Positions 17,119 to 25,939 of a stretch of 64,000 nucleotides of DNA are shown piece by piece. A program made the position numbers and the translations under genes. Numbering within the stretch: the first letter of the stretch is position 1; each line of letters starts with the position of its first letter. The DNA is from Clostridiaceae bacterium (GTDB lineage Bacteria > Bacillota > Clostridia > Oscillospirales > Acutalibacteraceae), in contig CAJGBV010000006.1 of the NCBI GenBank assembly GCA_904501755.1, forward strand, positions 16,641 through 80,640, read 5' to 3'. The notes beneath the pieces were generated by a model. That model ran no database searches, was not told the origin of the DNA, and saw nothing but the letters and a program-made list of their open reading frames with translations.

Positions 17119-20100
17119 ATGAAAAAACTTTTGAGTATTTTACTCGCAGTTTGTTTGTTGCTCACCACAATGGTTGTTCCTATGAGCGCCTTTGCCCAGC
17201 AGGAAGCAGACACAGAAACAGGACTTTATTATGAGTTCGATTTTTCTGAAGATAAACTTTATGTGGATTATGATAATCCCGTAAAACCCGAGGGTCATAC
17301 CTATGACTTCGTGGCTAAGAACAGTGGTACAAAGGTTAGCTATGGTAACCTTAACGGTACAGATGCACTCTATATGTATTCTGCCGGAACAAAGAACGGT
17401 AAAAATTCTACCATTACTCCTCTTAAAGAGGACGGTACTCCTATTGTTATTGAACCGGGCAAGAAATACCAGGTTAATGTTGAGTACTATACTACCCGTT
17501 TTGCAGGTTGCTGGGCAAGACCTTATCTGCCTGTTTATACTCTTTCTACCGATGATTCATTTGAAGGTATTGAGGCAAAGGATGCTGACGGAAACCAACT
17601 TTCTTTTGACGGCGGCTCTATGATTAACCACGGCGGTCTTTATAGCTGCACACAGATTGCTTACTGGGACAGCGGTAGAAATATTAGCGGTGCCGATAAG
17701 TATCTTGACGGTCACACCCTTGCCGTTGAAGAAACTGTAGACGAAGAAACAGGCGAAGTGACAGCTACTACTAATGTATTTACCAATACTGATAAAAATT
17801 ATGCCGATACAGCCGTTAAGGCAGCAGGTGCTAAGTTTTCTATTAGTAAAACTGTAACTGCCAAAACTGCCGCTGAGCTTGAGGCCTTCGGTATAACACA
17901 GAACGCTGACGGTTCCTTCTCTTACGACGGCAAAACCTATACCTCTTACCTTGGTATCGGTCTTCCAACCTCTTACGGTGCACAGTGGTACGAGGGCTAC
18001 GATGAAAAGGCTCCCGCTAACAAGCAGGATGCTGACGGTAACTGGTATCATCAGGGTTATGCTGAATACTACATAACCGATATTACCATTCAGGAATTAA
18101 ACTCTGTTGCTACGCTTCATTATCTTGACGGTAATACCTCTGAAAAAGCTTTGACAAAGGGTCAGCCTATTGTACTTGAAGATGCTGTTGATCCTTACAA
18201 CTCTTCCGATATTTTATGGTCACTATCTCCTGATGAGTATGTGGCTCTTCCTGAAGTTTCTGATGGAAGCAATATTGACATTTATCAGATTGCTACCGGT
18301 GTACAGGGCTTTGAATCCTATAGCCACAACACTCTGTATGTTGAAAATAAATGGCTCACCAACGCTATGATAAGCGATGAGTATGCTTACAGCGGCAAGA
18401 AGTCAATGAAGTATGAAAATACAAACCTTAATGTAATGACTGCTCAGCCAACTGATTGGGAAACAGAATGGACTAAATATTATAGCTATGATGCTGATAC
18501 CGATACCTTCGCTATTCTTGGTGGCGACGCTGCTCCTACATTTGAAGCCGGAAAGTATTATAAAACAAGACTTTCCGGTGAACTTGAACAGGGCGGTTTC
18601 ATGGTTAAAGACCTTGGTCCTTCCGCTAAAGATGTAACTTATACATATGATTACAAGGTATCCTTTAAGTACTATGTTCCTGAGGAAGCAGCTCAGAACT
18701 TTACTATTCATGCTTTACAGTTCAACACCGGTAACATCTGGTGGGGTTCAGCAACCACAAGTCAAAAATATATTATTTCAAAATCTGCTACAAATGGTTG
18801 GGTAGACTTTGAAATGCGCGTTAAGGCTACTGATGTAGGTATTAGTACTGCCAACAGCGGACATCAGTCCATTCTCCTTGTTGTTAAAACCGAAGGTACA
18901 TCCTATGCTAATGCAAGAAATAACATAATGTATATTGATGATGTTAAGGTTGAAGAACTTGACCTTTCCAACATCAAGGCTGTTTATCACTTCAATAACG
19001 GTCAGGAAGACTTAGTTGTTGAGGATATTGCCCCTGAAACAGATTTTGCTGTCAGTGCTATGCCCGAGACAATTCCCGAGGGCAAATATTTCGCAGGCTG
19101 GTATCTTGACGAAGAACTTACTAGAGCTGCAGGTGCTACAATTAACACTTTAGGTAGTATTGAGCTTTACGCTAAGTATGAAGATTATGTTTCTAATAAG
19201 ACCTTTGATTATAAGAATGCTTCTATAGCTGCTGTAAACGGCCTTGCTTATATGAAGGACGGCGTTTATAATACTACTCTTACCGAAACAAGCTGGGCTT
19301 CACAGGGCTATACCGCTGACGGCTTCTATATGGCTAAGCCCGCTACCGGTAGTGCAAGTGCATTTAATCCTACTAAGACCAGTGGCTTAGACCAGTTGAC
19401 TGGCTCTCTTGCATCCAGTGGTTATACACATATTACAGACAAAGGCGATAAATACGCTGCTATGGAGGTTGGCGAGGAAACTAATATCGGTTGGGCTATT
19501 TTCTCTAACCTTATTATTAAGGATGCTTCCGGTAAGGCATTTGTTCCTAAGGCTAATACAGGCTATTCTGTAACCGTTAAGTACAATGTTACTGAGGTTG
19601 GCCCTGCAAATACAAAGCTTGACCTTATTGCAGGCAGAAAACTTTCAATGACTGCTACAGGCGCTAATGATAAAAACAACGCACAGTATGGTACAGCAAG
19701 CGCTGGTCAGATAAATCTTGATACCGAAGGTGTACATACTCATACCTTCACTATTTCTACAGGTGCTATGGCTGATGCTGTTCCCGTTCTTTCACTTCAT
19801 GCTACCCTCACCGGCTTTAAGGCTCGTAAGGTTGCTGAAGCTAACGGTGTTGAGTCCTATACTCTTGACGATGGAAGCGTAGTATATCCCTTTGAAATCA
19901 TTGGCAGATCTCAGTTCTATATTGAAGAAGTAATCGTTGCCGAGCTTGATTGTTCCGTTACCTATGTTAACGGTTCAAGCACTACTTCTGTAGCAGGTGT
20001 TAAGGGCGATGTTATTGAATATCCCGAGCTTGGTGCAAACATAAGCTATGACCACGTATGGTCACTCTCTGATACAGAGTACATTCCTGTTCCCGAAACA

Positions 20101-21207
20101 ATGGATGGTAACATCACAGTTTACGCATACAAGAACCCTGTTCTCGGTATGGAAAACTATGCAAGCCATCTATATGGAAATGGTATAAATGTAAGCATTA
20201 CCGACGAAAAGGTTTATAGCGGTGACAAGTCCTTCAAGTATGAGGATATTGACTATGATCCCGTTCGCGCTGACCAGGCTAATACTGAAATTGTTATCGA
20301 TGAAGAAAACACCACTACTGCTTGGCTTAAGGATGGAAATCAGTTCTGCTGGAAGAATACCTATATATTCGATGAAGAAACTCAGACTATGGTTAGCACT
20401 GCCAGCAAATATACCGAGGCTCCTGAGTTTGCTGAAAACACCTTCTTCCGTAACAGAAACGCTATGAAGGAGCAGAGTGTTGCTCTTTGGGTTCTTGAAC
20501 CCGGTAAGACCTATAAGGTTAAGTTTAAGTATTATGTTGAAAATATTTCTGCTAACCTTAATGTAGAGGCTCATATCGGTAGTTACAATATCTGGGGAAC
20601 AACCGCTACTCCTAACACATTTGTGATTTCTGCTGATACAGAAACAGGCAAGTGGCTTGACGGCGAAGTGTTCTTCGTTAACTCGGCTGAAACAGCATCC
20701 AATTCTTACCTGTATCTGATTATCAACAACAGTGTTGTTTGCTCCGGTGACACAGTTTACTTTGATGAGTTTACCTTAAGCGAGGCTGTTACAGTTGACT
20801 TCGAGCTTCTCGAAGGCTGCACTCCTGTAACTCTCGGTAACCTTGATGGTACAACCTTTACTGTATTCTATGGTGTTGACGAAGAAATTACAGCTCCTGT
20901 TGTAATTGATGCTAACGGCAATCCTGTTACTACTTGGGTAGATGAAGACGGTGAAGTTGTTACCGAATTCGTAGCAGGCGGATACTACTGTGCTACCGAA
21001 TCTGCTGAGCCTGAAATAGTATATGGTGACTGCAACGGTGACGAAGTTGTTAATACTACCGACCTCGCAGCTCTCAAGCTCTATCTTGCAGCCAGTGGTG
21101 ATGTAGAAGCCGGTGCCGACTGCAACGGCGATGGTATTATTAATACTGCTGACCTTGCGGTTCTCAAGCTCTACCTTGCAGGTAGCGGTACTTTAGGTCC
21201 CCAGTAA
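17119..21207 (+). CDS. Large secreted dockerin protein with two similar carbohydrate-binding-like halves
   Basis: The 1362-residue product has a clear signal peptide (MKKLLSILLAVCLLLTTMVVPMSAFA). Two related halves (~30-635 and ~690-1305) each have a leading beta-sandwich, a segment of the type VWSLSDTEYIPVPE, then GMENYASH...YSGDKSFKYED and a CBM-like domain. Between them is an InlB/Listeria-Bacteroides-type repeat (KYFAGWYLDEEL, ~655-685). A type I dockerin with two calcium loops ends the protein (DCNGDEVVNTTDLAALKLYL and DCNGDGIINTADLAVLKLYL). Dockerins plug into cohesins of a scaffold. No catalytic domain is recognised. Heavy use of AAG/GCT/GGT codons suggests high expression. Confidence 0.85.
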   Translation: MKKLLSILLAVCLLLTTMVVPMSAFAQQEADTETGLYYEFDFSEDKLYVDYDNPVKPEGHTYDFVAKNSGTKVSYGNLNGTDALYMYSAGTKNGKNSTITPLKEDGTPIVIEPGKKYQVNVEYYTTRFAGCWARPYLPVYTLSTDDSFEGIEAKDADGNQLSFDGGSMINHGGLYSCTQIAYWDSGRNISGADKYLDGHTLAVEETVDEETGEVTATTNVFTNTDKNYADTAVKAAGAKFSISKTVTAKTAAELEAFGITQNADGSFSYDGKTYTSYLGIGLPTSYGAQWYEGYDEKAPANKQDADGNWYHQGYAEYYITDITIQELNSVATLHYLDGNTSEKALTKGQPIVLEDAVDPYNSSDILWSLSPDEYVALPEVSDGSNIDIYQIATGVQGFESYSHNTLYVENKWLTNAMISDEYAYSGKKSMKYENTNLNVMTAQPTDWETEWTKYYSYDADTDTFAILGGDAAPTFEAGKYYKTRLSGELEQGGFMVKDLGPSAKDVTYTYDYKVSFKYYVPEEAAQNFTIHALQFNTGNIWWGSATTSQKYIISKSATNGWVDFEMRVKATDVGISTANSGHQSILLVVKTEGTSYANARNNIMYIDDVKVEELDLSNIKAVYHFNNGQEDLVVEDIAPETDFAVSAMPETIPEGKYFAGWYLDEELTRAAGATINTLGSIELYAKYEDYVSNKTFDYKNASIAAVNGLAYMKDGVYNTTLTETSWASQGYTADGFYMAKPATGSASAFNPTKTSGLDQLTGSLASSGYTHITDKGDKYAAMEVGEETNIGWAIFSNLIIKDASGKAFVPKANTGYSVTVKYNVTEVGPANTKLDLIAGRKLSMTATGANDKNNAQYGTASAGQINLDTEGVHTHTFTISTGAMADAVPVLSLHATLTGFKARKVAEANGVESYTLDDGSVVYPFEIIGRSQFYIEEVIVAELDCSVTYVNGSSTTSVAGVKGDVIEYPELGANISYDHVWSLSDTEYIPVPETMDGNITVYAYKNPVLGMENYASHLYGNGINVSITDEKVYSGDKSFKYEDIDYDPVRADQANTEIVIDEENTTTAWLKDGNQFCWKNTYIFDEETQTMVSTASKYTEAPEFAENTFFRNRNAMKEQSVALWVLEPGKTYKVKFKYYVENISANLNVEAHIGSYNIWGTTATPNTFVISADTETGKWLDGEVFFVNSAETASNSYLYLIINNSVVCSGDTVYFDEFTLSEAVTVDFELLEGCTPVTLGNLDGTTFTVFYGVDEEITAPVVIDANGNPVTTWVDEDGEVVTEFVAGGYYCATESAEPEIVYGDCNGDEVVNTTDLAALKLYLAASGDVEAGADCNGDGIINTADLAVLKLYLAGSGTLGPQ

Positions 21208-21220
21208 TAATTAAAAATCA

Positions 21221-21252
21221 AAAATTGACCTTGCGAAAGCAAGGTCAATTTT
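21221..21252 (+). terminator. Terminator after the dockerin gene
   Basis: A perfect 14-bp stem AAAATTGACCTTGC/GCAAGGTCAATTTT with a GAAA tetraloop and trailing T run. Confidence 0.93.
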
Positions 21253-21334
21253 TTGTTTACTTAATTAATTTCTTTACTTGAAAGTGAAAATATGTTACAA
21301 TAACTCTATAATTACAAAGATAGGAGAATTGATT

Positions 21335-23140
21335 TTGTCTTTTCCACTTGAGAGAATAAGAAACTTTTGTATAGTGGCTCATATTGACCATGGTAAATCT
21401 ACTCTGGCAGACAGGCTTCTTGAACTAACCAGCTCTGTCGAACAGCGTGAGATGGAAGAACAGATACTTGACAGTATGGATTTAGAGAGAGAACGCGGTA
21501 TTACCATAAAGGCTCACGCCGTTACCCTCTATCATACTGCTGCAGACGGCGAAAGGTACGAGCTTAATCTTATTGATACCCCCGGTCACGTTGACTTTAA
21601 TTATGAGGTGTCCCGTTCACTTGCAGCCTGTGAGGGTGCAATTCTTGTGGTTGATGCTTCTCAGGGTATTGAGGCGCAAACGCTCGCTAATACCTATCTT
21701 GCCGTTGACCATGGCCTTGAAATTATGCCTGTTGTCAACAAAATTGACCTACCCTCTGCTGAGCCTGAAAGAATTATAAATGAAATAGAAGATGTTATCG
21801 GTATTGAGGCACAGTCTGCTCCACGAATTTCTGCAAAGACAGGACTTAATGTTGAAGAAGTGCTTGAAAGAATAGTTACCGATATTCCGGCTCCTCAGGG
21901 GGATAGAAACGCGCCTCTTAAGGCTCTTATATTCGACTCTTACTATGATGCTTATAAGGGTGTTATTGTATATTTCCGCGTTGTTTCAGGTAAAATCAAG
22001 GCGGGAGATAAAATCAGAATGATGGCTACGGGAGCAGAGTTTGACGTGGTTGAGGTTGGCAGAAAACAGGCTACCTGTCTTATGCCCTGTGACTGTCTTG
22101 AAGCGGGTGAGGTTGGTTATCTTGCCGCCTCCATTAAAACCGTAAAGGACGCCTGTGTGGGCGATACTATCACTTTGGTTGACAGACCGGCAGAAAATGC
22201 CCTTGAAGGCTATAGAAAAGTAAACCCTGTTGTGTTCTGCGGTATTTACCCCGCCGATGGTGCGCGATATGGTGATTTAAGAGAGGCACTTGAAAAGTTA
22301 CAGCTTAATGATGCCTCGCTTCTTTACGAGCCTGAAACAAGTAAAGCCTTGGGCTTTGGATTCAGATGTGGATTTCTCGGTCTTCTTCACATGGAAATTA
22401 TAGAAGAAAGACTTGAGCGAGAATATAATCTTGATATAATCACCACTGCGCCAAGTGTTGTTTACCGCTTTACCTTAAATGACGGCAGTACCGTTGATGT
22501 AGATAATCCTACTAATTATCCCGACCCCGCTTCTATTGTAGAGGCTATGGAGCCTGTAGCCGACGTGCATATCTACAGCCCTAATGATTATGTAGGTGCT
22601 ATAATGCAGCTTTGTGAGGAACGAAGAGGCGTATATACCGATATGAAGTATATGGGTGACAGGGTGGACATTCACTATATTATGCCTGTGGGCGAAATTG
22701 TATATGACTTTTTTGATGCTCTTAAATCCCGTACAAAAGGCTATGCCTCTTATGATTACGAAACAAAGGGCTATGAAAAGAGTAAGCTTATAAAGCTTGA
22801 CGTTATGCTTGCAGGGGATGTTGTAGACGCTCTTTCCTTTATCGTTCATGTTGACAATGCTCACGCAAGGGCAAGAAGAATTGCCGAAAAGCTTAAGGAA
22901 TTTATCCCCCGTCAGCTTTTTGAGGTGCCCGTTCAGGTTGCTGTGGGCGGAAAGATAATTGCCCGAGAAACCGTTAAGGCAATGCGTAAGGACGTACTTG
23001 CAAAATGCTATGGCGGTGATATTACCCGAAAGAAAAAGCTGCTTGAAAAGCAGAAGGAAGGTAAAAAGCGTATGCGCAGACTGGGTAAGGTTGAGGTACC
23101 TCCCGATGCGTTTATGGCTGTGCTTAAGCTTGATGAATAA
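21335..23140 (+). CDS. lepA: Elongation factor 4 (LepA)
   Basis: LepA is a ribosomal GTPase that back-translocates or helps initiation under stress. GTPase motifs are all present: AHIDHGKST (G1), DTPGH (G3), NKIDLPSA (G4), SAKTG (G5), and the C-terminal EF4 domain with VPPDAFMAVLKL at the end. The TTG at 21335, 8 nt after AGGAG, gives 601 residues, the family's normal length; an upstream in-frame start at 21278 would add a non-homologous stretch. thiN overlaps the 3' end by 8 bp. Confidence 0.95.
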   Translation: MSFPLERIRNFCIVAHIDHGKSTLADRLLELTSSVEQREMEEQILDSMDLERERGITIKAHAVTLYHTAADGERYELNLIDTPGHVDFNYEVSRSLAACEGAILVVDASQGIEAQTLANTYLAVDHGLEIMPVVNKIDLPSAEPERIINEIEDVIGIEAQSAPRISAKTGLNVEEVLERIVTDIPAPQGDRNAPLKALIFDSYYDAYKGVIVYFRVVSGKIKAGDKIRMMATGAEFDVVEVGRKQATCLMPCDCLEAGEVGYLAASIKTVKDACVGDTITLVDRPAENALEGYRKVNPVVFCGIYPADGARYGDLREALEKLQLNDASLLYEPETSKALGFGFRCGFLGLLHMEIIEERLEREYNLDIITTAPSVVYRFTLNDGSTVDVDNPTNYPDPASIVEAMEPVADVHIYSPNDYVGAIMQLCEERRGVYTDMKYMGDRVDIHYIMPVGEIVYDFFDALKSRTKGYASYDYETKGYEKSKLIKLDVMLAGDVVDALSFIVHVDNAHARARRIAEKLKEFIPRQLFEVPVQVAVGGKIIARETVKAMRKDVLAKCYGGDITRKKKLLEKQKEGKKRMRRLGKVEVPPDAFMAVLKLDE

Positions 23141-23777
23141 GATTTGTTGTATTTTCGGTGCGGGGGAAATAAAGGACGCTGTTGTACCTGAAAATTCCCT
23201 TATAATTTGTGCTGACGGCGGATATGAATACTTAAAGAATATAGAAATTGAGCCTGATTTTATTGTGGGTGATTTTGATTCTCTCGGTTTTGTACCACAG
23301 GGGGATAATGTCACTGTTTTGCCTACTGTTAAGGATGAAACCGATATGGCAAAGGCTGTGGAAATTGGGGAAAATAATGGTGCTGATACCTTTGTTTTAT
23401 ACGGCGGAATGGGCGGAAGACCTGACCATACCTTTGCAAATATTCAGCTTTTAACCCTTATAGCAAGTAAAGGTAAAAGAGCTTTTTTGTTAGGAGAAGG
23501 AACAGTTATTACCGCTGTTTGTAACGGCAAAATTTGCTTTGATGAACAAAATAAAGGTTATGTTTCTGTGTTTTCCCACTCTGAAAAGTCTGAGGGCGTT
23601 TATATCAGTGGTCTTAAATATGAGCTTGAAAATGCACAAATTGTAAATACCATACCCCTTGGAGTCAGTAACGAATTTATTGGCAAAAAGGCAACCGTCA
23701 GGGTAGAAAACGGAACTCTTGTAATAATGTGGCAGGAAGATATTTGTCAATTTATAAAAACTTTAAATTCTCATTAA
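23133..23777 (+). CDS. thiN: Thiamine pyrophosphokinase
   Basis: This enzyme turns thiamine into thiamine diphosphate with ATP. The 214-residue protein shows the family motifs: ICADGGYEYL, PDFIVGDFDSLG, DETDMAKAV and YGGMGGRPDHTFANI, plus the C-terminal beta-sandwich segment GLKYELEN and TIPLGVSNEF. The ATG overlaps the end of lepA, so translation is coupled. A terminator follows 1 bp after the stop. Confidence 0.93.
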   Translation: MNKICCIFGAGEIKDAVVPENSLIICADGGYEYLKNIEIEPDFIVGDFDSLGFVPQGDNVTVLPTVKDETDMAKAVEIGENNGADTFVLYGGMGGRPDHTFANIQLLTLIASKGKRAFLLGEGTVITAVCNGKICFDEQNKGYVSVFSHSEKSEGVYISGLKYELENAQIVNTIPLGVSNEFIGKKATVRVENGTLVIMWQEDICQFIKTLNSH

Positions 23778-23802
23778 AAAAAGAGCCGTTAGGCTCTTTT
23801 TT
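23777..23802. terminator. Bidirectional terminator
   Basis: AAAAAAGAGCC/GGCTCTTTTTT stem (23777-23787, 23792-23802) with a GTTA loop between thiN and the convergent small gene. Confidence 0.9.
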
Positions 23803-23977
23803 ATCTTATCATAGTCTGAACGCCGTCAACAAATTCGGTGACAGCCTTTTCAAGCTTATTTTTCCCTTTAGTAAGCTGTTTGCTGTTGTCTATCATCATT
23901 TTTCCTGCGATAGCAACACCTATACCTGCGGCAACGCCGATTATCATACCTTCTACAAAACAAGTAACCTTACACAT
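23801..23977 (-). CDS. 58-residue small protein with a glycine-rich membrane segment
   Basis: The ATG at 23977 has a perfect AAAGGAGG site 7 nt upstream, which makes this a real gene. The protein starts MCKVTCFVEGMIIGVAAGIG, a glycine-zipper-like hydrophobic segment, followed by a basic helix (NSKQLTKGKNKLEKA) and a short tail. It resembles small YtxH-type or other glycine-zipper proteins in shape only. It sits next to the EetB-like gene on the same strand, 44 bp downstream, so it may belong to that unit. Function unknown. Confidence 0.7.
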   Translation of the reverse strand: MCKVTCFVEGMIIGVAAGIGVAIAGKMMIDNSKQLTKGKNKLEKAVTEFVDGVQTMIR

Positions 23978-24021
23978 AATAAAACCTCCTTTGAAAATAG
24001 CATTTCCAAAAGAGGAATTTA

Positions 24022-24519
24022 TTATTCCGGAATAATACGGGGATATTTGTTTGTAAAAATTTCCAATAAAATACCGCTTATAAAGCCTGTAACAGCACCC
24101 GAAATAATCATTATGGGAAGAAGATAAATAATTCCGACGGTGTCTATAATAAAAATCGCGGCTGTTATCTGTGCAAGGTTATGACAAACGGCGGCAACGG
24201 TGCCAACACCTGCAAAGGAAAATATTTTGAAATTAGTAAAAATCAGCACCGCAAGTGTGGATAAAACTCCCCCTGCAAGAGAAAAAACAAAGGAATAAAA
24301 ATTACCGAAAAGCAGAGCCGATAAAATTATTCTCACAAAGTTTACAGCTACTCCTCCCCGTACCTGTTTTTTAGAAATCAGAAGCATAGAAACGCTGTTT
24401 GCAAGTCCTAACTTAAAGCCAGGAATAAACGGAATAAAGGCAAAAACAAGACCTTCTACATAGGAAATTGCAAGAGCAAAAAGGGTGAGCAGTGAATATA
24501 GGGTGATTTTTTTTGCCAT
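24022..24519 (-). CDS. Gx transporter / EetB-like membrane protein (PF07456 type)
   Basis: The 165-residue protein has about five hydrophobic segments and the family signatures IPFIPGFKLGLANSVSML and FSLAGGVLSTL. It is often mislabelled heptaprenyl diphosphate synthase component I. In Listeria the homologue EetB works with EetA and the flavinylating enzyme FmnB in flavin-based extracellular electron transfer. The same three families stand together here: EetA-like overlaps the start (TAATG), and ApbE is divergent. Participation in electron transfer is inferred from this context, since Ndh2 and PplA are not seen. Confidence 0.75.
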   Translation of the reverse strand: MAKKITLYSLLTLFALAISYVEGLVFAFIPFIPGFKLGLANSVSMLLISKKQVRGGVAVNFVRIILSALLFGNFYSFVFSLAGGVLSTLAVLIFTNFKIFSFAGVGTVAAVCHNLAQITAAIFIIDTVGIIYLLPIMIISGAVTGFISGILLEIFTNKYPRIIPE

Positions 24520-24839
24520 TACTCCACCTCCAATACTGCTTTTGCAGGAAGGCAGATAACGGTTTGGCCTTTTTTACTTATTTTCCCCTGATTTATGCAA
24601 ACCTTGTCGGGACAGTGGGAAGACTTTACAAAGGCTTCTCCGTTTTTAATCACTACCGTATTTTCGGGAAGAGTAATAACCTTATCTTCAGAAAGGGGTA
24701 CCCTCATATATTCTTCATTATCAAGGCTTATAACAAGGGTTGTGCCGTAGGCTTTTGGTATAAACAGCATAGCAAAAAGCAGAGCAAGACCGCATAGTAT
24801 TATTAAAACAAGTAAAATTATATCTGCTTTTTTTACCAT
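24519..24839 (-). CDS. NusG domain II / EetA-like membrane-anchored protein
   Basis: The 106-residue protein has one N-terminal membrane helix (IILLVLIILCGLALLF) and an extracellular NusG_II-type beta domain with the cysteine-containing motif SHCPDKVCINQGKISKKG and a VICLP ending. Such proteins are found beside Gx transporters and FMN transferases. ATG 24839 lies 10 nt after GGAG; an upstream GTG at 24848 is only 1 nt from the site and is rejected. The stop overlaps the EetB-like start, so they are coupled. Confidence 0.75.
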   Translation of the reverse strand: MVKKADIILLVLIILCGLALLFAMLFIPKAYGTTLVISLDNEEYMRVPLSEDKVITLPENTVVIKNGEAFVKSSHCPDKVCINQGKISKKGQTVICLPAKAVLEVE

Positions 24840-24863
24840 ACAGTTCACTCTCCTTTAAATTAC

Positions 24864-24869
24864 AGTATA
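24864..24869 (-). promoter_or_regulatory. Extended -10 box of the EetA-EetB-like operon
   Basis: On the minus strand TGG-TATACT with no clear -35; it overlaps the divergent apbE promoter region, so the two directions may compete. Confidence 0.45.
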
Positions 24870-24876
24870 CCACACC

Positions 24877-24905
24877 TTTACAAAAAAGAAAATAAATTGT
24901 ATAAT
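24877..24905 (+). promoter_or_regulatory. apbE promoter, placing +1 at the start codon
   Basis: TTTACA (24877-24882), 17-bp spacer, TATAAT (24900-24905) with an upstream TG. Standard spacing puts +1 at 24912, the A of the ATG. Confidence 0.75.
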
Positions 24906-24911
24906 AATTGT

Positions 24912-25865
24912 ATGAAAAAATTAATTGCTTTGTTTACCTTACTGACTTTGCTTTTCTGCTGTGGCTGTGGCACAAAAGCTTATAGAAATACCGATACCTT
25001 TTTTATGATGGATACGGTGGTCACCATTTCTGCTGACTGCTCAGACTCTGTTATAAAAGAGGCTTTTGAGCTTTGCACATATTATGAGAATATGCTAAGC
25101 CGTACAAAAGAGGAAAGCGATATATACAGAATAAACAAAAACGGCAGTGCTACTGTCAGTGACGAAACGATAGCTCTTATTGAAAAAGCGGTGTACTATT
25201 CGGATTTATCTGAGGGGTGCTTTGATATAACGGTTTCGCCTGTCAGCAGTCTTTATGATTTTAACGGTAAGACTATGCCAAGTGATGAAGAGATAAAAGA
25301 AAAGCTTCCCCTTATTGACTATAAAAAAATAAAGATTGACGGTAATACCGTAGCCCTTGAAGGCTCTCAGCTTGACCTTGGGGGAATTGCAAAGGGTTAT
25401 ATAGCCGATAAGGTGGTAGAGCTTCTCAAAAGCAAGGGTGTAGAAAGAGCAACTGTTAACCTTGGGGGAAATGTTTATGCTTTCGGGGATAAAAATATAA
25501 GAATCGGCATAAGAAAGCCCTTCAGTGAAGAAATTGCCGTAACGGTTGTGTCAGACAGCGCAAGCTTTGTGACTTCGGGAATTTATCAGCGATATATTGA
25601 AAAGGACGGCAATATATACCACCACATCATCGACTGCAAAACAGGCTATGGTGTAGTGAACGATTTAAGCAGTGTTACGCTTATCGGGGAAAGCTCGGTG
25701 GACTGTGATGCGCTGTCTACTGTATGTATGCTTATGGGAAGTAGAGATGCAGTAAAGCTTATTGATGCCGTAGAGGGATTTGAGGCAGTTTTAATACTTC
25801 GTGACGGTAGCATTAAGGTGACAGGCGGGCTAATGCTTAAAAATGGTGTTATAACCGCTAATTAA
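24912..25865 (+). CDS. apbE: FAD:protein FMN transferase (ApbE/FmnB-like) lipoprotein
   Basis: This enzyme attaches FMN to threonine of target proteins outside the membrane. The 317-residue product has a lipoprotein signal (MKKLIALFTLLTLLFCCGC) and ApbE motifs: FFMMDTVVTIS, DLGGIAKGYIADKV, NLGGNVYAFG, and the C-terminal HHIIDCKTGYGV and CDALSTVCMLMG. It is divergent from EetA/EetB-like genes, which suggests flavinylation for extracellular electron transfer. No ribosome binding site lies before the ATG, and the promoter position predicts a leaderless mRNA. Confidence 0.92.
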   Translation: MKKLIALFTLLTLLFCCGCGTKAYRNTDTFFMMDTVVTISADCSDSVIKEAFELCTYYENMLSRTKEESDIYRINKNGSATVSDETIALIEKAVYYSDLSEGCFDITVSPVSSLYDFNGKTMPSDEEIKEKLPLIDYKKIKIDGNTVALEGSQLDLGGIAKGYIADKVVELLKSKGVERATVNLGGNVYAFGDKNIRIGIRKPFSEEIAVTVVSDSASFVTSGIYQRYIEKDGNIYHHIIDCKTGYGVVNDLSSVTLIGESSVDCDALSTVCMLMGSRDAVKLIDAVEGFEAVLILRDGSIKVTGGLMLKNGVITAN

Positions 25866-25939
25866 TTTACAAATTATACTTTATTTAAAGTATGTTTTAA
25901 GGTATAATATAAAGGATTTCATCCTAAGGAGATTTTATA

